DNA from: Symmachiella dynata
GTDB taxonomy: Bacteria; Planctomycetota; Planctomycetia; Planctomycetales; Planctomycetaceae
DNA: 64,000 bases
Reading direction: 5' to 3'
Assembly (NCBI RefSeq): GCF_007747995.1
Contig: NZ_CP036276.1
Location: 5,756,001-5,820,000, forward strand
The position numbers were made by a program, and so were the translations under genes. Numbering within the stretch: position 1 is the first letter of the stretch; each line of letters begins with the position of its first letter. Of the stretch, positions 34,838 through 49,315 are shown one piece after another. The notes beneath the pieces are model-generated. The model saw only the letters and a list, made by a program, of their open reading frames with translations. It made no database searches and was not told the origin of the DNA.

Positions 34838-34980
34838 TTAGCCACAGATTGAACACAGATTAAACACGGATGAAACCTGCTCTTGGAACACGCCGGATCC
34901 TAAACTCTGGTTGGGATCGTGATGAACGTAAAAAAACACTTTTTTGATCTGTGTTCAATCTGTGTTTCATCTGTGGCTAA
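34838..34980. repeat. Inverted ACAGATTGAACACAGATT-type intergenic repeat
   Basis: TTAGCCACAGATTGAACACAGATT at 34838-34861 is mirrored by GATCTGTGTTCAATCTGTG...ATCTGTGGCTAA at 34945-34980. The arms contain near-repeats of ACAGATTGAACACAG. It occupies the spacer between larB (plus) and the CBM9-like gene (minus). Confidence 0.6.
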
Positions 34981-34992
34981 TGATACCTGCGC

Positions 34993-35799
34993 CTATTTCG
35001 TATCACGTACCTCCTGTACGGGGCGAGTTGCGGCTGAAAATATGACGCGGCCGAAATCTTGCGGGCGGTGGTATTGGGGTACGGCGGATGTTCCCGGTGA
35101 CCATTGGCTGTATTGAATGTTCGTGTCGCCGCCAAGCCGATTGAGATTCAAATGCCACACATCGTCCGGTCGCGGCGGTGTCTGTTTGGCGACGTGGGCG
35201 AATGCGGCAAAGGGGATTGCTGCTTCGAGAATCCAGAAGGAATCCGTATCACCATCGTCGTTGAGCGTGCCGACGACCGATGCTTTGATTTGGATACCCT
35301 CGGCGTTCCAATTCGTCTCAAGTGGCGTTGATTTTTTTGAGGGGTGGTACCCGTCTAAGTGCGCGCCGCGGACACTCATTTCGATATTGAAATACGCCAT
35401 CGGCAAGTCGGGATTGGGAGCGGTGAAGACCTCAACGCAATCGTCTTCCCAGACGTCGCTATCATGCTTGGTCCGGGTCCCGGCGATATGAGCGTCCTGG
35501 CAAATGAAGGAGACGTACAGGTTTTTGTCGTCCCACAGTAACTTGGCAACCGTCTGTTCCCGCTTTCCCGATTTGTACCAGGCAAATTGAAACTCCCCCA
35601 CGCTCGGCGCCGCAAACCAACCCGGCTCATCCAGCTTACCATCGATTGTGATCGGTGTGGCCGTACGATAGATCGTGTACGGCGCCGGCTTAACCTTGCG
35701 TGGCGCCGCCTTCAACAGGCGAGCAGTAATCGGGACCGCACTCGTCGCCGTTAACAAGATGACAAAGAGAATAAAAAAACAACGGCGTGGAGATGACAT
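34993..35799 (-). CDS. Secreted CBM9-like carbohydrate-binding protein
   Basis: The 268-aa protein has a signal peptide (FFILFVILLTATSAVPITA) and a CBM9/DOMON-type beta-sandwich: ITIDGKLDEPGWFAAP, FAWYKSGKREQTVAKLLWDDKNLYVSF, DDCVEVFTAPNP, WILEAAIPFAAF and WHLNLNRLGGDTN. It is a close paralog of the protein at 37708. Family members bind carbohydrates; no catalytic domain is attached. It is oriented with the CehA-like gene just upstream (35852-37372), so the two may be cotranscribed. Confidence 0.85.
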   Translation of the reverse strand: MSSPRRCFFILFVILLTATSAVPITARLLKAAPRKVKPAPYTIYRTATPITIDGKLDEPGWFAAPSVGEFQFAWYKSGKREQTVAKLLWDDKNLYVSFICQDAHIAGTRTKHDSDVWEDDCVEVFTAPNPDLPMAYFNIEMSVRGAHLDGYHPSKKSTPLETNWNAEGIQIKASVVGTLNDDGDTDSFWILEAAIPFAAFAHVAKQTPPRPDDVWHLNLNRLGGDTNIQYSQWSPGTSAVPQYHRPQDFGRVIFSAATRPVQEVRDTK

Positions 35800-35851
35800 C
35801 CGTATAATCCTGATTCATTGAACTGAACGGGTGGGTGAATTGTCTTTATCA

Positions 35852-37372
35852 TTAATCCGCATTGGCAGCCTTGACGCGATCTTGCCAGAATTCGCGCGCT
35901 GTTTTGTGATGTTTCAACACCGCGCGCCGCATCTGGGGATCGGTCAACTTCACGCGAGCCGTCCGTTCTTCGACCCAATCGACGAAGAACTGCGCCGCCG
36001 ATTTACTGACCCGCTGTGGCTCATCACCGATCTCCACATAATACGCCGCCGTTGAGGCAAAGCGAAACGTGCGCGGGTTTTTGCAACGAACCCGAACCAA
36101 AAACCATCCGCTACGATCGAAGGTGATGGCCGGTAGTTCTCCGGAAAAACTTTGTGCATTCGGTGTGAGGGACTGAACCACTTCGCCGTTTTGAATGACT
36201 TCAATCACATCGATTTCATCCCGACCAGTGATGTCAGCAACGAGGTTGACATCAAACGGCCCGTTGGCTTTCGCCTTGAAGATATGTCCGGGCAACTTAC
36301 CGTTGGCGGTGACTTTGAGAAGCGGACCGTTGGTGACAAATGACCGTCCGTCGCGGAGACCTGCCCACCAAGCGTCATAGGCCAACTCGCCGTCCAGTTG
36401 CACATAGACCCGGTTGTATCCCACCGGATTGGGCAACACGCCCGACGCACTGCCGGCCGATGGAGGAATCCGCAGGCCGCTGTTGAGAATTTTGTAGTAC
36501 AACTCCTGCGTCCACATTCCATTGCCACGTGGGGCGGGAAGCCGTTGCTCATCACGTGGTTTGCCCCAAGCTTCATCTTCATACATGCGGCTGCGGCACA
36601 TATGATTGTTGGCCAGTCCGATCGAGTCGACTTGCCCGCTGGCCAGCCAAATCGGCACGTCCCACCAAAAGGGCTTTTCGATATCGACCCACACCTGCTT
36701 GTGCTGGCGCGCGGTTTGGAGAAACGCCATCGGCGAAGGAAACTCGCGCGTCGCACCGATGATTTCCAATGGTCGCGTGAGATTGAAATACAGCAACGCC
36801 CCCCCTTCACGTTCATCTTCACCAGCCATCAGGTGATAGAACCGATTACCGTCGAAACGGACGAGCAGTTGTTCGGGAATCGCTTGATCCTTCCAAACAT
36901 TGCGATTGTTCCACCAGGTAATCACCGGAGCAATATGCAGGTCCTCAGCCTGCATCAGCAGTTCGATATCCTGCACGTCCCGATGGACATGCAATTCCCC
37001 CGACCACCACCCCGCTGCCGCCATATCAGTGATGCGGGCAATGGTGATGGCGACGTCCTTCTTCGCACCGTCGACGACCGTGAACATCCCGGTGGCTGCA
37101 ACGTACTCCGGTCCACGTTCCACTTCGTAGGTGTATTCCCCCGCCGGCAAGTCCAACGTCGCCGTCCCGGGGCAAACAAAGTGATCACGATAACTAGGTA
37201 GCGTCTCGCTCAACACCGCTTCACCCGCCGAATCCCGGAGATGCATACGACAAGGCACCGCTGCATCAGTTGCAGTATCCACAACGTTGATCACCACCTC
37301 CGCACCCGGCAGTAATATCGCGTCGGCGCACCACAACACAACAGCGCAGAGCAAAACCCAAAACCGGTTCAT
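35852..37372 (-). CDS. CehA/McbA-like secreted metallohydrolase
   Basis: The start at 37372 (MNRFWVLLCAVVLW) gives a signal peptide; the longer frame adds 29 residues. The 506-aa product has an Ig-like N-domain (VVDTATDAAVPCRMHL to about residue 110) and then a PHP-like metallohydrolase core with GELHVHRDVQD (H-x-H), QAEDLHIAPVITWWN, MAGEDER and LANNHM. This fits the CehA/McbA family, part of the PHP superfamily, some members of which act on phosphoesters or carbamates. The C-terminal region is unassigned. It sits between two CBM9-like paralogs, which suggests a carbohydrate-related role. Confidence 0.75.
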   Translation of the reverse strand: MNRFWVLLCAVVLWCADAILLPGAEVVINVVDTATDAAVPCRMHLRDSAGEAVLSETLPSYRDHFVCPGTATLDLPAGEYTYEVERGPEYVAATGMFTVVDGAKKDVAITIARITDMAAAGWWSGELHVHRDVQDIELLMQAEDLHIAPVITWWNNRNVWKDQAIPEQLLVRFDGNRFYHLMAGEDEREGGALLYFNLTRPLEIIGATREFPSPMAFLQTARQHKQVWVDIEKPFWWDVPIWLASGQVDSIGLANNHMCRSRMYEDEAWGKPRDEQRLPAPRGNGMWTQELYYKILNSGLRIPPSAGSASGVLPNPVGYNRVYVQLDGELAYDAWWAGLRDGRSFVTNGPLLKVTANGKLPGHIFKAKANGPFDVNLVADITGRDEIDVIEVIQNGEVVQSLTPNAQSFSGELPAITFDRSGWFLVRVRCKNPRTFRFASTAAYYVEIGDEPQRVSKSAAQFFVDWVEERTARVKLTDPQMRRAVLKHHKTAREFWQDRVKAANAD

Positions 37373-37499
37373 CAGCCTTCCCCCCCGAGTACGCACCGCA
37401 TACATCAAATCAGACCACGGTCTTGTAGCTAACCTACGACGCCTGACAACAATCGGCAAGCAAACGACTTATTGGAATATCATCCCTGAAAGAAAAAAA

Positions 37500-37594
37500 C
37501 CTCGCGCAAAGACGCAAAGGTTCCACAGCCAGACTGCCTTATATTTCTTTCTCTTTTCCTTCTTTCTCTTTGCGTCTCCGCGTCTTTGCGCGAG
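37500..37594. repeat. Inverted CGCAAAGACGCAAAG-type intergenic repeat
   Basis: CTCGCGCAAAGACGCAAAG (37501-37519) and CTTTGCGTCTCCGCGTCTTTGCGCGAG (37568-37594) are inverted. They occupy the divergent spacer between the CehA-like gene (minus) and the second CBM9-like gene (plus). Confidence 0.6.
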
Positions 37595-37707
37595 ACTCTT
37601 TTTCATGAAATACACAAGTCACATCACGCATCACCGGCTTTAGCAGGCGCTCGAATCTCGGTACACTGCAAGCAGGACAATGGCGATCCCTTTTCAACGA
37701 GAATATC

Positions 37708-38475
37708 ATGCACCGATCCTGGTTTTACCTCCTGGCCGTTTCTACGTTTCTAGCATCGCCATTAACGGCTGATGAACCGGCAACAAAATTCCAACCGCCG
37801 ACTTACGACATCCTCCGCACCGCCGAGCCGATCCAACTCGACGGCAAGCTCGACGAACCAGCCTGGATTGCCGCTCCGGCGATGGGCGATTTGCACTTCA
37901 CTTGGTACAAGTCGGGCCGCAAAGAACAGTCGGTCGCCAAGCTGCTGTGGGACGACAAATATCTGTACGTCGGCCACATCTGCCAGGACGCCCACATCAC
38001 CGCCCGGCACAAACAGCACGACGGGCCGATTTCACAGGACGATTGCTTCGAGGTGATGTTCGCCCCCAACTCGGACAAGCCCAACGTCTATTTCAATGTC
38101 GAGTGGAACGTCATCGGCGGCTACATCGACAACCATCGCCCGAACGGCCCCAAGCAACCGCGTGCAAAAAAATGGGACGCCACCGGTGTGAAAATCGCCG
38201 GCACTTACGTCGGCACGCTTAACGATGACAGCGACACCGACGGCTATTGGATCGTAGAAGCCGCCATTCCGTTCCAGAATTTCCGCGACTACATGCCCCA
38301 CACCCCGCCCGAGCCCGGGACCCAATGGAACCTCAATCTCAACCGCCACGGCGGCGACACAAACATGCAGTACAGCCAATGGTCCCCAGCCGACACCGAC
38401 GTCCCCAGCTTCCACACCCCCCACCGCTTCGGCCGAGTGATCTTTTCGAAGCGGCGGAGTCCGTTTGCGGAGTAG
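37708..38475 (+). CDS. Secreted CBM9-like protein, paralog
   Basis: The 255-aa protein has a signal peptide (SWFYLLAVSTFLASPLTA-D) and the same layout as the protein at 34993-35799: LDGKLDEPAWIAAPAMG, TWYKSGRKEQSVAKLLWDDKYLYVG, CQDAHI, FEVMFAPNSDKPNVYFNVE and NLNRHGGDTNMQYSQWSP. The similarity spans the full length, so the two arose by duplication. It is transcribed away from the CehA-like gene. Confidence 0.85.
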   Translation: MHRSWFYLLAVSTFLASPLTADEPATKFQPPTYDILRTAEPIQLDGKLDEPAWIAAPAMGDLHFTWYKSGRKEQSVAKLLWDDKYLYVGHICQDAHITARHKQHDGPISQDDCFEVMFAPNSDKPNVYFNVEWNVIGGYIDNHRPNGPKQPRAKKWDATGVKIAGTYVGTLNDDSDTDGYWIVEAAIPFQNFRDYMPHTPPEPGTQWNLNLNRHGGDTNMQYSQWSPADTDVPSFHTPHRFGRVIFSKRRSPFAE

Positions 38476-38604
38476 TGTGATGTCCAAGTCAGAATTTCAT
38501 GGATCGCGGGAAATGTGACGGGTAACATGGCGGGTGGCGAGGGAGCAGGCTCACGCACGGTCGCGTCACATTCATTTTCCACGAAGCGCACAAGGAAACA
38601 ATTC

Positions 38605-39081
38605 ATGGGATTCTCCGTCTATTTTCAATCGACAGAACCTGTTTCGGAAACAGTCGCAGCGAAGGTCGTCGCCGCGACCGATCAGGCTGCAGGTGAGCGA
38701 AGCTGGCTGAGTTGCGAGCCGATATTCCCTACTCTGCAAGAGGACGGGCATTTGTGGGGCGGATCAAAAGTGACCTTTGAACCGGACCCGCTCGACATCG
38801 AGTCGGCCGAGCAAGAAGGCTTGCCCAACGGTACGATCGCCGATGTGATCCAACTGCTCTGCGACATCTCCCGTGAGCACGGCATCGACTGGGAGGTCGG
38901 CCACGATTTTGGGGAACTGGGCGGCATCCACAATGGAATCGCCGACCCAGAGATGACCCAGGCCATCGACGCGCTGGCATTAACGACCGAAGAACTTCTC
39001 AGTGGAATGATGGGGGAGAGCTATGGCGATGACGAAGAGGATGACGACGGGCCACCCGACATCTTGCGTTTTCCGGGTTAA
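38605..39081 (+). CDS. Small acidic protein of unknown function
   Basis: The ATG at 38605 (MGFSVYFQSTEPVSE) begins the globular part; upstream residues look like non-coding read-through. The 158-aa product is acidic, soluble, without a signal peptide or membrane helix, and ends in a run of Asp/Glu (about residues 141-152). The helical segment GTIADVIQLLCDISREHGIDW precedes a GHDFGELGGI stretch. I do not recognise the family. It precedes the next unknown gene by 68 bp in the same direction. Confidence 0.6.
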   Translation: MGFSVYFQSTEPVSETVAAKVVAATDQAAGERSWLSCEPIFPTLQEDGHLWGGSKVTFEPDPLDIESAEQEGLPNGTIADVIQLLCDISREHGIDWEVGHDFGELGGIHNGIADPEMTQAIDALALTTEELLSGMMGESYGDDEEDDDGPPDILRFPG

Positions 39082-39149
39082 GTTCGCAGTTTGTAAGTTT
39101 CCTTAGTTGCAAATAAGAACAATGCTCGTATTAGGCGCAGAACCAGACC

Positions 39150-40235
39150 ATGGAAACCTTCAAAAACGATGACGATGGCTATTTGAAATGGCACTCGACA
39201 CATGAAATCGCGTTTGTGTTGAATCGCTTCGGCGGAACAAATCCGGCCTACAACGTTTTGCATCGCTCGACTTGCCCCTTTCTCTGGCGGGAGGTCGATG
39301 AGAACGCACGAACCGTCATCGAAAAGTGGTGCTCGACGTCGGAAGAAGAATTGACCCAGCAGGCGGACGCTGTTCTGGGTGAGGGAATGTGGAAAAGATG
39401 CGGCGTCTGTTTTCGTTCGTCGACAAACGAAAAAGCACAACCAGTCGCGTATCCCCAAAAACACTCTAGTTCATTCGAGCATCCTGGTTCCGTTTGGATT
39501 CCTGGTGAGCCTGCTGCATGGGTCAGCACCGGCGAAAAGGAGTGGAAACAACTTGTGACATCCGCATTGAACGAAAGCGTTTCTCCGTTGCCCGGTTTTA
39601 AATGGACGCCGGAGTGGCTCGACATTGAATTGCGACTGCTCGAAGACAGACTCTATCGAAAAGACCTCGACAATATGCTGACGCCGTTGTTGGCTGCCGC
39701 ACGTGATGCGGGTTGGTTGGAGCGAGGTTTCAATCGCCTCGGATCGGTGACCGCTAGAAAAGTAGCGGTGTCCGACGTGGGGGAAGTCGGTGCCCTCATC
39801 ACGCCGCACTCAAGCTTACCGCAATTTGATAAAGACGAGACGGGAGTTCTCATCAAGACAGAATTAAACAGTCTGGATGAGAGCTCGGTGAAATGGACGT
39901 TGTACGACTGCGCCTTTGATTTATGCACCTGCCAACCGGAACTGCGATTCCCGCCGCTTAGTCCGCTTGCCATCGATATTCGTGTCGTGGTCAATAATGA
40001 CGACCGCCGCAAGTCGATCCAGGCATTGATGAAACCTTGTATCGACGGATTGGAACCAATTCTCGGCCACCCCGATAACCTGCCGCCGGTACCAAGAGAG
40101 CAACTGCGCCGTCGCCTGGCACCGCAGGACGAGATGGTCCTCTCACTGGCGATTCATGTGCGGGGCGGGAAATCCAGTGGCATCGCGGTCCGCATTCGCC
40201 AGCATCAAGATGGGTCGCCCGCGAGTGTAGAGTAA
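39150..40235 (+). CDS. Unknown protein with Ada-like Zn motif and possible RusA-like halves
   Basis: The 361-aa product has an N-terminal H38-x3-C42 ... C84-x2-C87 arrangement (LHRSTCPF and RCGVCF), as in small Ada-type zinc ribbons. Two later segments look alike: EWLDIELRLLEDRLYRKDLDN (about 150-170) and AIDIRVVVNNDDRRKSIQAL, each followed by a helix ending in a glycine-rich turn. The first contains a D-x-D-N string, as in RusA-type Holliday-junction nucleases. This is a weak resemblance and I do not assign a function. A hypothetical gene precedes it. Confidence 0.6.
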   Translation: METFKNDDDGYLKWHSTHEIAFVLNRFGGTNPAYNVLHRSTCPFLWREVDENARTVIEKWCSTSEEELTQQADAVLGEGMWKRCGVCFRSSTNEKAQPVAYPQKHSSSFEHPGSVWIPGEPAAWVSTGEKEWKQLVTSALNESVSPLPGFKWTPEWLDIELRLLEDRLYRKDLDNMLTPLLAAARDAGWLERGFNRLGSVTARKVAVSDVGEVGALITPHSSLPQFDKDETGVLIKTELNSLDESSVKWTLYDCAFDLCTCQPELRFPPLSPLAIDIRVVVNNDDRRKSIQALMKPCIDGLEPILGHPDNLPPVPREQLRRRLAPQDEMVLSLAIHVRGGKSSGIAVRIRQHQDGSPASVE

Positions 40236-40265
40236 ACTTAGCCGAAGAGGAGCTTCGCGATAGCC

Positions 40266-40290
40266 CGTTCCCAAGCGGAGCTTGGGAACG
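40266..40290. terminator. Palindrome between convergent genes
   Basis: CGTTCCCAAGC and GCTTGGGAACG form a perfect 11-bp stem with a 3-base loop, between a plus gene ending at 40235 and clpB ending at 40360. This sequence type recurs widely in planctomycete spacers. It may act as a bidirectional terminator. Confidence 0.5.
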
Positions 40291-40359
40291 AGATCGTCCT
40301 ACAGCCCAAGGCCTAAAGTCTACAGCCTTTTTTCCTCCGTGCCTCCGTGGTGAACCCCT

Positions 40360-42975
<2,616 letters not shown>

Positions 42976-43511
42976 AGCAAAACTCCTCTACTGGGTTGAT
43001 TCAGTATTCTACGCGCGCAGTGGCTCTGACTCCAGGTTGCCCAGAGAATTTAAACCCCGCTCGACTCGCCCCATATTTACTACGGTGGATCAAGCAAAGA
43101 TTTGGGGGAATAGCTCTCACGCAAGAATGAAACGGCGGAGAGGGTTTTCGCACAGCAAGCGATTTCCCACCTGCCCCAATCCGCTCCATTCGATGCGAGG
43201 CTACAGCATTTGCCTCGTCACTTAGGCGAGGCGAATCAACGGCGCTCCACCAGAAGCCGTGACGCGATGCACCCAACAGCAGCTTCTCCCTCTCCCCCTG
43301 GGAGAGGGCCGGGGTGAGGGCTTTCGCACTCCGAGCGATTTCCCATACAGCCAAACACGCATCAACGCCGGCGGTTCCCTGGGATGAGGGCGGAATTCTT
43401 GCTGATCCGTTTATCCCGGTCGAGTTATCCCGATCGAGAATCACCCGTACGACATCGAAAATTGTGTCGCCACGCTCCCCACAGCGTGAGGACTCCTGAC
43501 GTAGTCCGTTT
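42976..43511. other. Repeat-rich spacer between clpB and pyrG
   Basis: About 530 bases containing the 43286-43320 repeat and two near-copies of GAGGGYTTTCGCAC with an AGCGATTTCCCA tail at 43138-43170 and 43316-43350. TAGAAT about 40 bases upstream of the clpB start on the minus strand could be a -10 but the -35 is unclear. No ORF or RNA gene is supported. Confidence 0.4.
43286..43320. repeat. CCCTCTCCC...GAGAGGG...GTGAGGG dispersed repeat
   Basis: CTCCCTCTCCCCCTGGGAGA with a GGGCCGGGGTGAGGG tail is a repeat type seen in many bacterial genomes, in spacers. It has an inner hairpin. No gene overlaps. Confidence 0.55.
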
Positions 43512-45495
<1,984 letters not shown>

Positions 45496-46257
45496 CTAGG
45501 CCGCGCGTTCGTGTCGCTGGACAAACCGGGCGTAGTCATCCGGAGTATCGATCCCAGCCGCCGGGTGGGCCACTTCGCCAACTTGGATGGTCGCACCCGA
45601 CTCCAAGGCTCGCAATTGTTCCAGCCGTTCGAGTTTTTCCAAACGGGACGGCGGTAATTCCGTCAACCGCAGCAAGAAATCACGGCGATAGGCATACAGC
45701 CCCAGATGCAGCCGCCAAGGGGTGTCGCCCGCCAACAACTCGTCTGGTTCGCCATCACGATAGAACGGAATCGGGCAGCGGCTGAAATACATGGCGGCGC
45801 CGTTGGCTGCGCAGACCACCTTGGTGCAAGAATTGTCGGACCACTGTTCTCGCGTCGTGATCGGCGTACACAGGGTCGCCATCTCCGAGGCGGGGTTTTC
45901 AGCCAATAACTCGACCAGTTGATTCAGGCTCGCCGGGTCGATATCCGGTTCGTCACCTTGAATATTGACAATAATCTCCGCATCGCTGGAACGGCGGCGG
46001 ACCACTTCGGCAATACGGTCGGTGCCGCTGGGATGATCGTCGCGGGTGATTTCACATGTCCCGCCGAATGCTCGGACAACCTCGGCGATCTCTTCGCTAT
46101 CGGTGGCAACGATAATTTCCGACAGCTGCGTCGCTCGGCAGGCCGCTTCCCAGGTGTATTGCAGCAATGGCTTGCCGGTTTCCGCCAATAACAATTTCTG
46201 CGGCAAGCGGGACGACGCCAACCGGGCTGGGATGATTCCAATTGCGCGCATGGGCAA
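45496..46257 (-). CDS. kdsB: 3-deoxy-manno-octulosonate cytidylyltransferase
   Basis: The 253-aa protein starts MPMRAIGIIPARLASSRLPQK (second Met at 46251 also possible). IIPARLASSRLPQKLL, VATDSEEI, GGTCEITRDDHPSGTDRIAEV, IVNIQGDEPDI and the C-terminal ALESGATIQV are the CMP-KDO synthetase motifs. It activates KDO for the core of lipopolysaccharide, so the cell has an outer membrane with KDO-containing LPS. The hairpin at 46319-46337 lies upstream. Confidence 0.95.
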   Translation of the reverse strand: MPMRAIGIIPARLASSRLPQKLLLAETGKPLLQYTWEAACRATQLSEIIVATDSEEIAEVVRAFGGTCEITRDDHPSGTDRIAEVVRRRSSDAEIIVNIQGDEPDIDPASLNQLVELLAENPASEMATLCTPITTREQWSDNSCTKVVCAANGAAMYFSRCPIPFYRDGEPDELLAGDTPWRLHLGLYAYRRDFLLRLTELPPSRLEKLERLEQLRALESGATIQVGEVAHPAAGIDTPDDYARFVQRHERAA

Positions 46258-46269
46258 CTACCATTTCTC

Positions 46270-46295
46270 TGTAACCCCCGGCTCCGCCGAGGGGG
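46270..46295. repeat. CCCCCGGCTCCGCCGAGGGGG repeat
   Basis: A variant of the 7254-7276 repeat half (GTAGCCCCCGGCTCTGCCGGGGGG), here GTAACCCCCGGCTCCGCC and a mismatched complement. It is in the spacer just upstream of kdsB. Confidence 0.5.
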
Positions 46296-46318
46296 ACCGA
46301 ATACGAAACCAACGCAGA

Positions 46319-46337
46319 CCCGCCAAACCGTGGCGGG
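46319..46337. repeat. CCCGCCA-TGGCGGG hairpin
   Basis: A 7-bp perfect stem with a 5-base loop, 62 bases upstream of the kdsB start. No obvious role. Confidence 0.35.
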
Positions 46338-46528
46338 GCAGCGTAATACCAAATGTTTCCTCTCAAATCGAGACCAATCGCCGCGGGGCGACTGCTCACA
46401 ATTCGGGGCATCGGTTGCGCGCACCTAGATAGTCAAAATGGGAAGGCAGACACGATTCTGACCGTGGCGGAATGATCGCGTTCCATTCCGGTGTCTGCCA
46501 GATCGAGTCTTGTGGTCCCTTCCCGGCA

Positions 46529-46543
46529 CTGCCAAGTTGGCAG
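46529..46543 (+). promoter_or_regulatory. CTGCCA-AGT-TGGCAG palindrome, candidate activator site
   Basis: A perfect 6-bp inverted repeat about 75 bases upstream of the sigma-54 element at 46618, followed by another TTTGGCAAG. Enhancer-binding proteins of sigma-54 promoters bind inverted repeats in about this position. Binding is only inferred. Confidence 0.35.
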
Positions 46544-46617
46544 GTTTGGCAAGAGGCGGCAAAACACAACAAATCCCTAAAGTGATTTCCAGTAGCCACT
46601 TGTGGTATTTTAACTGT

Positions 46618-46634
46618 TTGGCACACTGCTTGCT
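46618..46634 (+). promoter_or_regulatory. Sigma-54 (RpoN) promoter for groEL1
   Basis: TTGGCACACTGCTTGCT matches the TTGGCACG-N4-TTGCW consensus at all fixed bases but one (A for G at position 8), with the exact GG-N10-GC spacing. It points at groEL1, whose GTG is about 227 bases downstream. No CIRCE inverted repeat (TTAGCACTC-N9-GAGTGCTAA) is visible in this spacer. Confidence 0.65.
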
Positions 46635-46851
46635 TTTCGAAGGAGACCGAGGGATGTGTTGCCTGTTTGCGGTCGCGGTCGGTCAAAACCGATCAGCCGG
46701 GTGCGGAACACCCGAGCGATCTGTTGCAGGTCGTTCGCCCAACGGAAAAGGCGAGCCTCACCGGCTCGCAATGACATATTCAGTCGTGACAAAATTAATA
46801 GTTCAGTCCGTGAGGACTAGATCACAGCAGTCGCAAATTGGCCTGTAGTGA

Positions 46852-48585
<1,734 letters not shown>

Positions 48586-48760
48586 GCATCGGCTCTTCAG
48601 AGCTTCCGGTGTGTCGGGGTTTGAGTCTGTGACTCAGAAACGATCAGCACATCGGGAGGATGAGAAGTCGGTCCGAAATGAGTCGATGAAGTCAGCCCCG
48701 CGTCCGGCAGAAATGGCGTGCGTTGGGGCAGACCTTTTCAATAAAAACGGTGTCAAAACC

Positions 48761-48840
48761 AATACGGTTTCAAAACCAAATAACGAGCGGCACGTTCGCT
48801 GGTTTTAGCGTCAACAACAGGCGTATACGGTTTTGAGCCG
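48761..48840. repeat. GTTTCAAAACC inverted repeat, copy B
   Basis: GGTTTCAAAACC (48766-48777) with a preceding related GTCAAAACC (48752-48760), and GGTTTTGAGCC (48829-48839). These lie 55 bases before groES. The right arm is imperfect. A GAGTGTTAG at 48840 resembles one CIRCE half but has no partner. Confidence 0.5.
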
Positions 48841-48894
48841 AGTGTTAGCAACAACGAAAACCTTGGCGAACGGATTTTTGGAGCAAACAAGAAG

Positions 48895-49185
48895 ATGCAG
48901 TTGAAACCTTTGGATGATCGTGTTGTCGTACGAGTGATGGAAGCAGAAACCACAACCGCCGGCGGCATCGTGCTGCCCGATGCGGCCCAAGAAAAACCCC
49001 AACGCGGCGAAGTAGTTGCCGTCGGTCCCGGCCGTTTGCTGGAATCGGGCGAACGCGCTGAGTTGAGCGTTACGGTTGGCGATAAAGTCCTGTACGGCAA
49101 ATATGGCGGAACGGACATTGAAGTCGATGGCCAAGAAGTCATGGTCCTGCGAGAAAGCGATATTCTGGCGAAAATCGTCAGCTAA
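48895..49185 (+). CDS. groES: GroES co-chaperonin
   Basis: The 96-aa protein starts [29 protein letters not shown] and has the mobile loop and [20 protein letters not shown] core. It is the lid for GroEL; both GroELs in the region flank it. It sits 310 bp after groEL1, with the GTTTCAAAACC repeat between, and 130 bp before groEL2. Confidence 0.96.
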   Translation: MQLKPLDDRVVVRVMEAETTTAGGIVLPDAAQEKPQRGEVVAVGPGRLLESGERAELSVTVGDKVLYGKYGGTDIEVDGQEVMVLRESDILAKIVS

Positions 49186-49315
49186 CGTTGCCCAGTTCAC
49201 ATGACGACGGCGATCGATTTTTTCCATCGCTGCACGTCGATTACTGATCGATCCGATACTGATCGATCCGGTCATTTGCAAGATTACAAACACCCCCGAC
49301 GAGGAGTGAGATAGC

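Noticed and set aside
46654-46848. A 64-codon ORF with AAGGAGA ahead, just after the sigma-54 element
   Set aside because: It has a good ribosome-binding site but the predicted sequence (MCCLFAVAVGQNRSAG...) is compositionally odd and unlike known proteins; possible leader peptide but not supported.
48823-48860. GAGTGTTAG before groES as part of a CIRCE element
   Set aside because: Only half of the inverted repeat is seen; no TTAGCACTC lies nine bases upstream.
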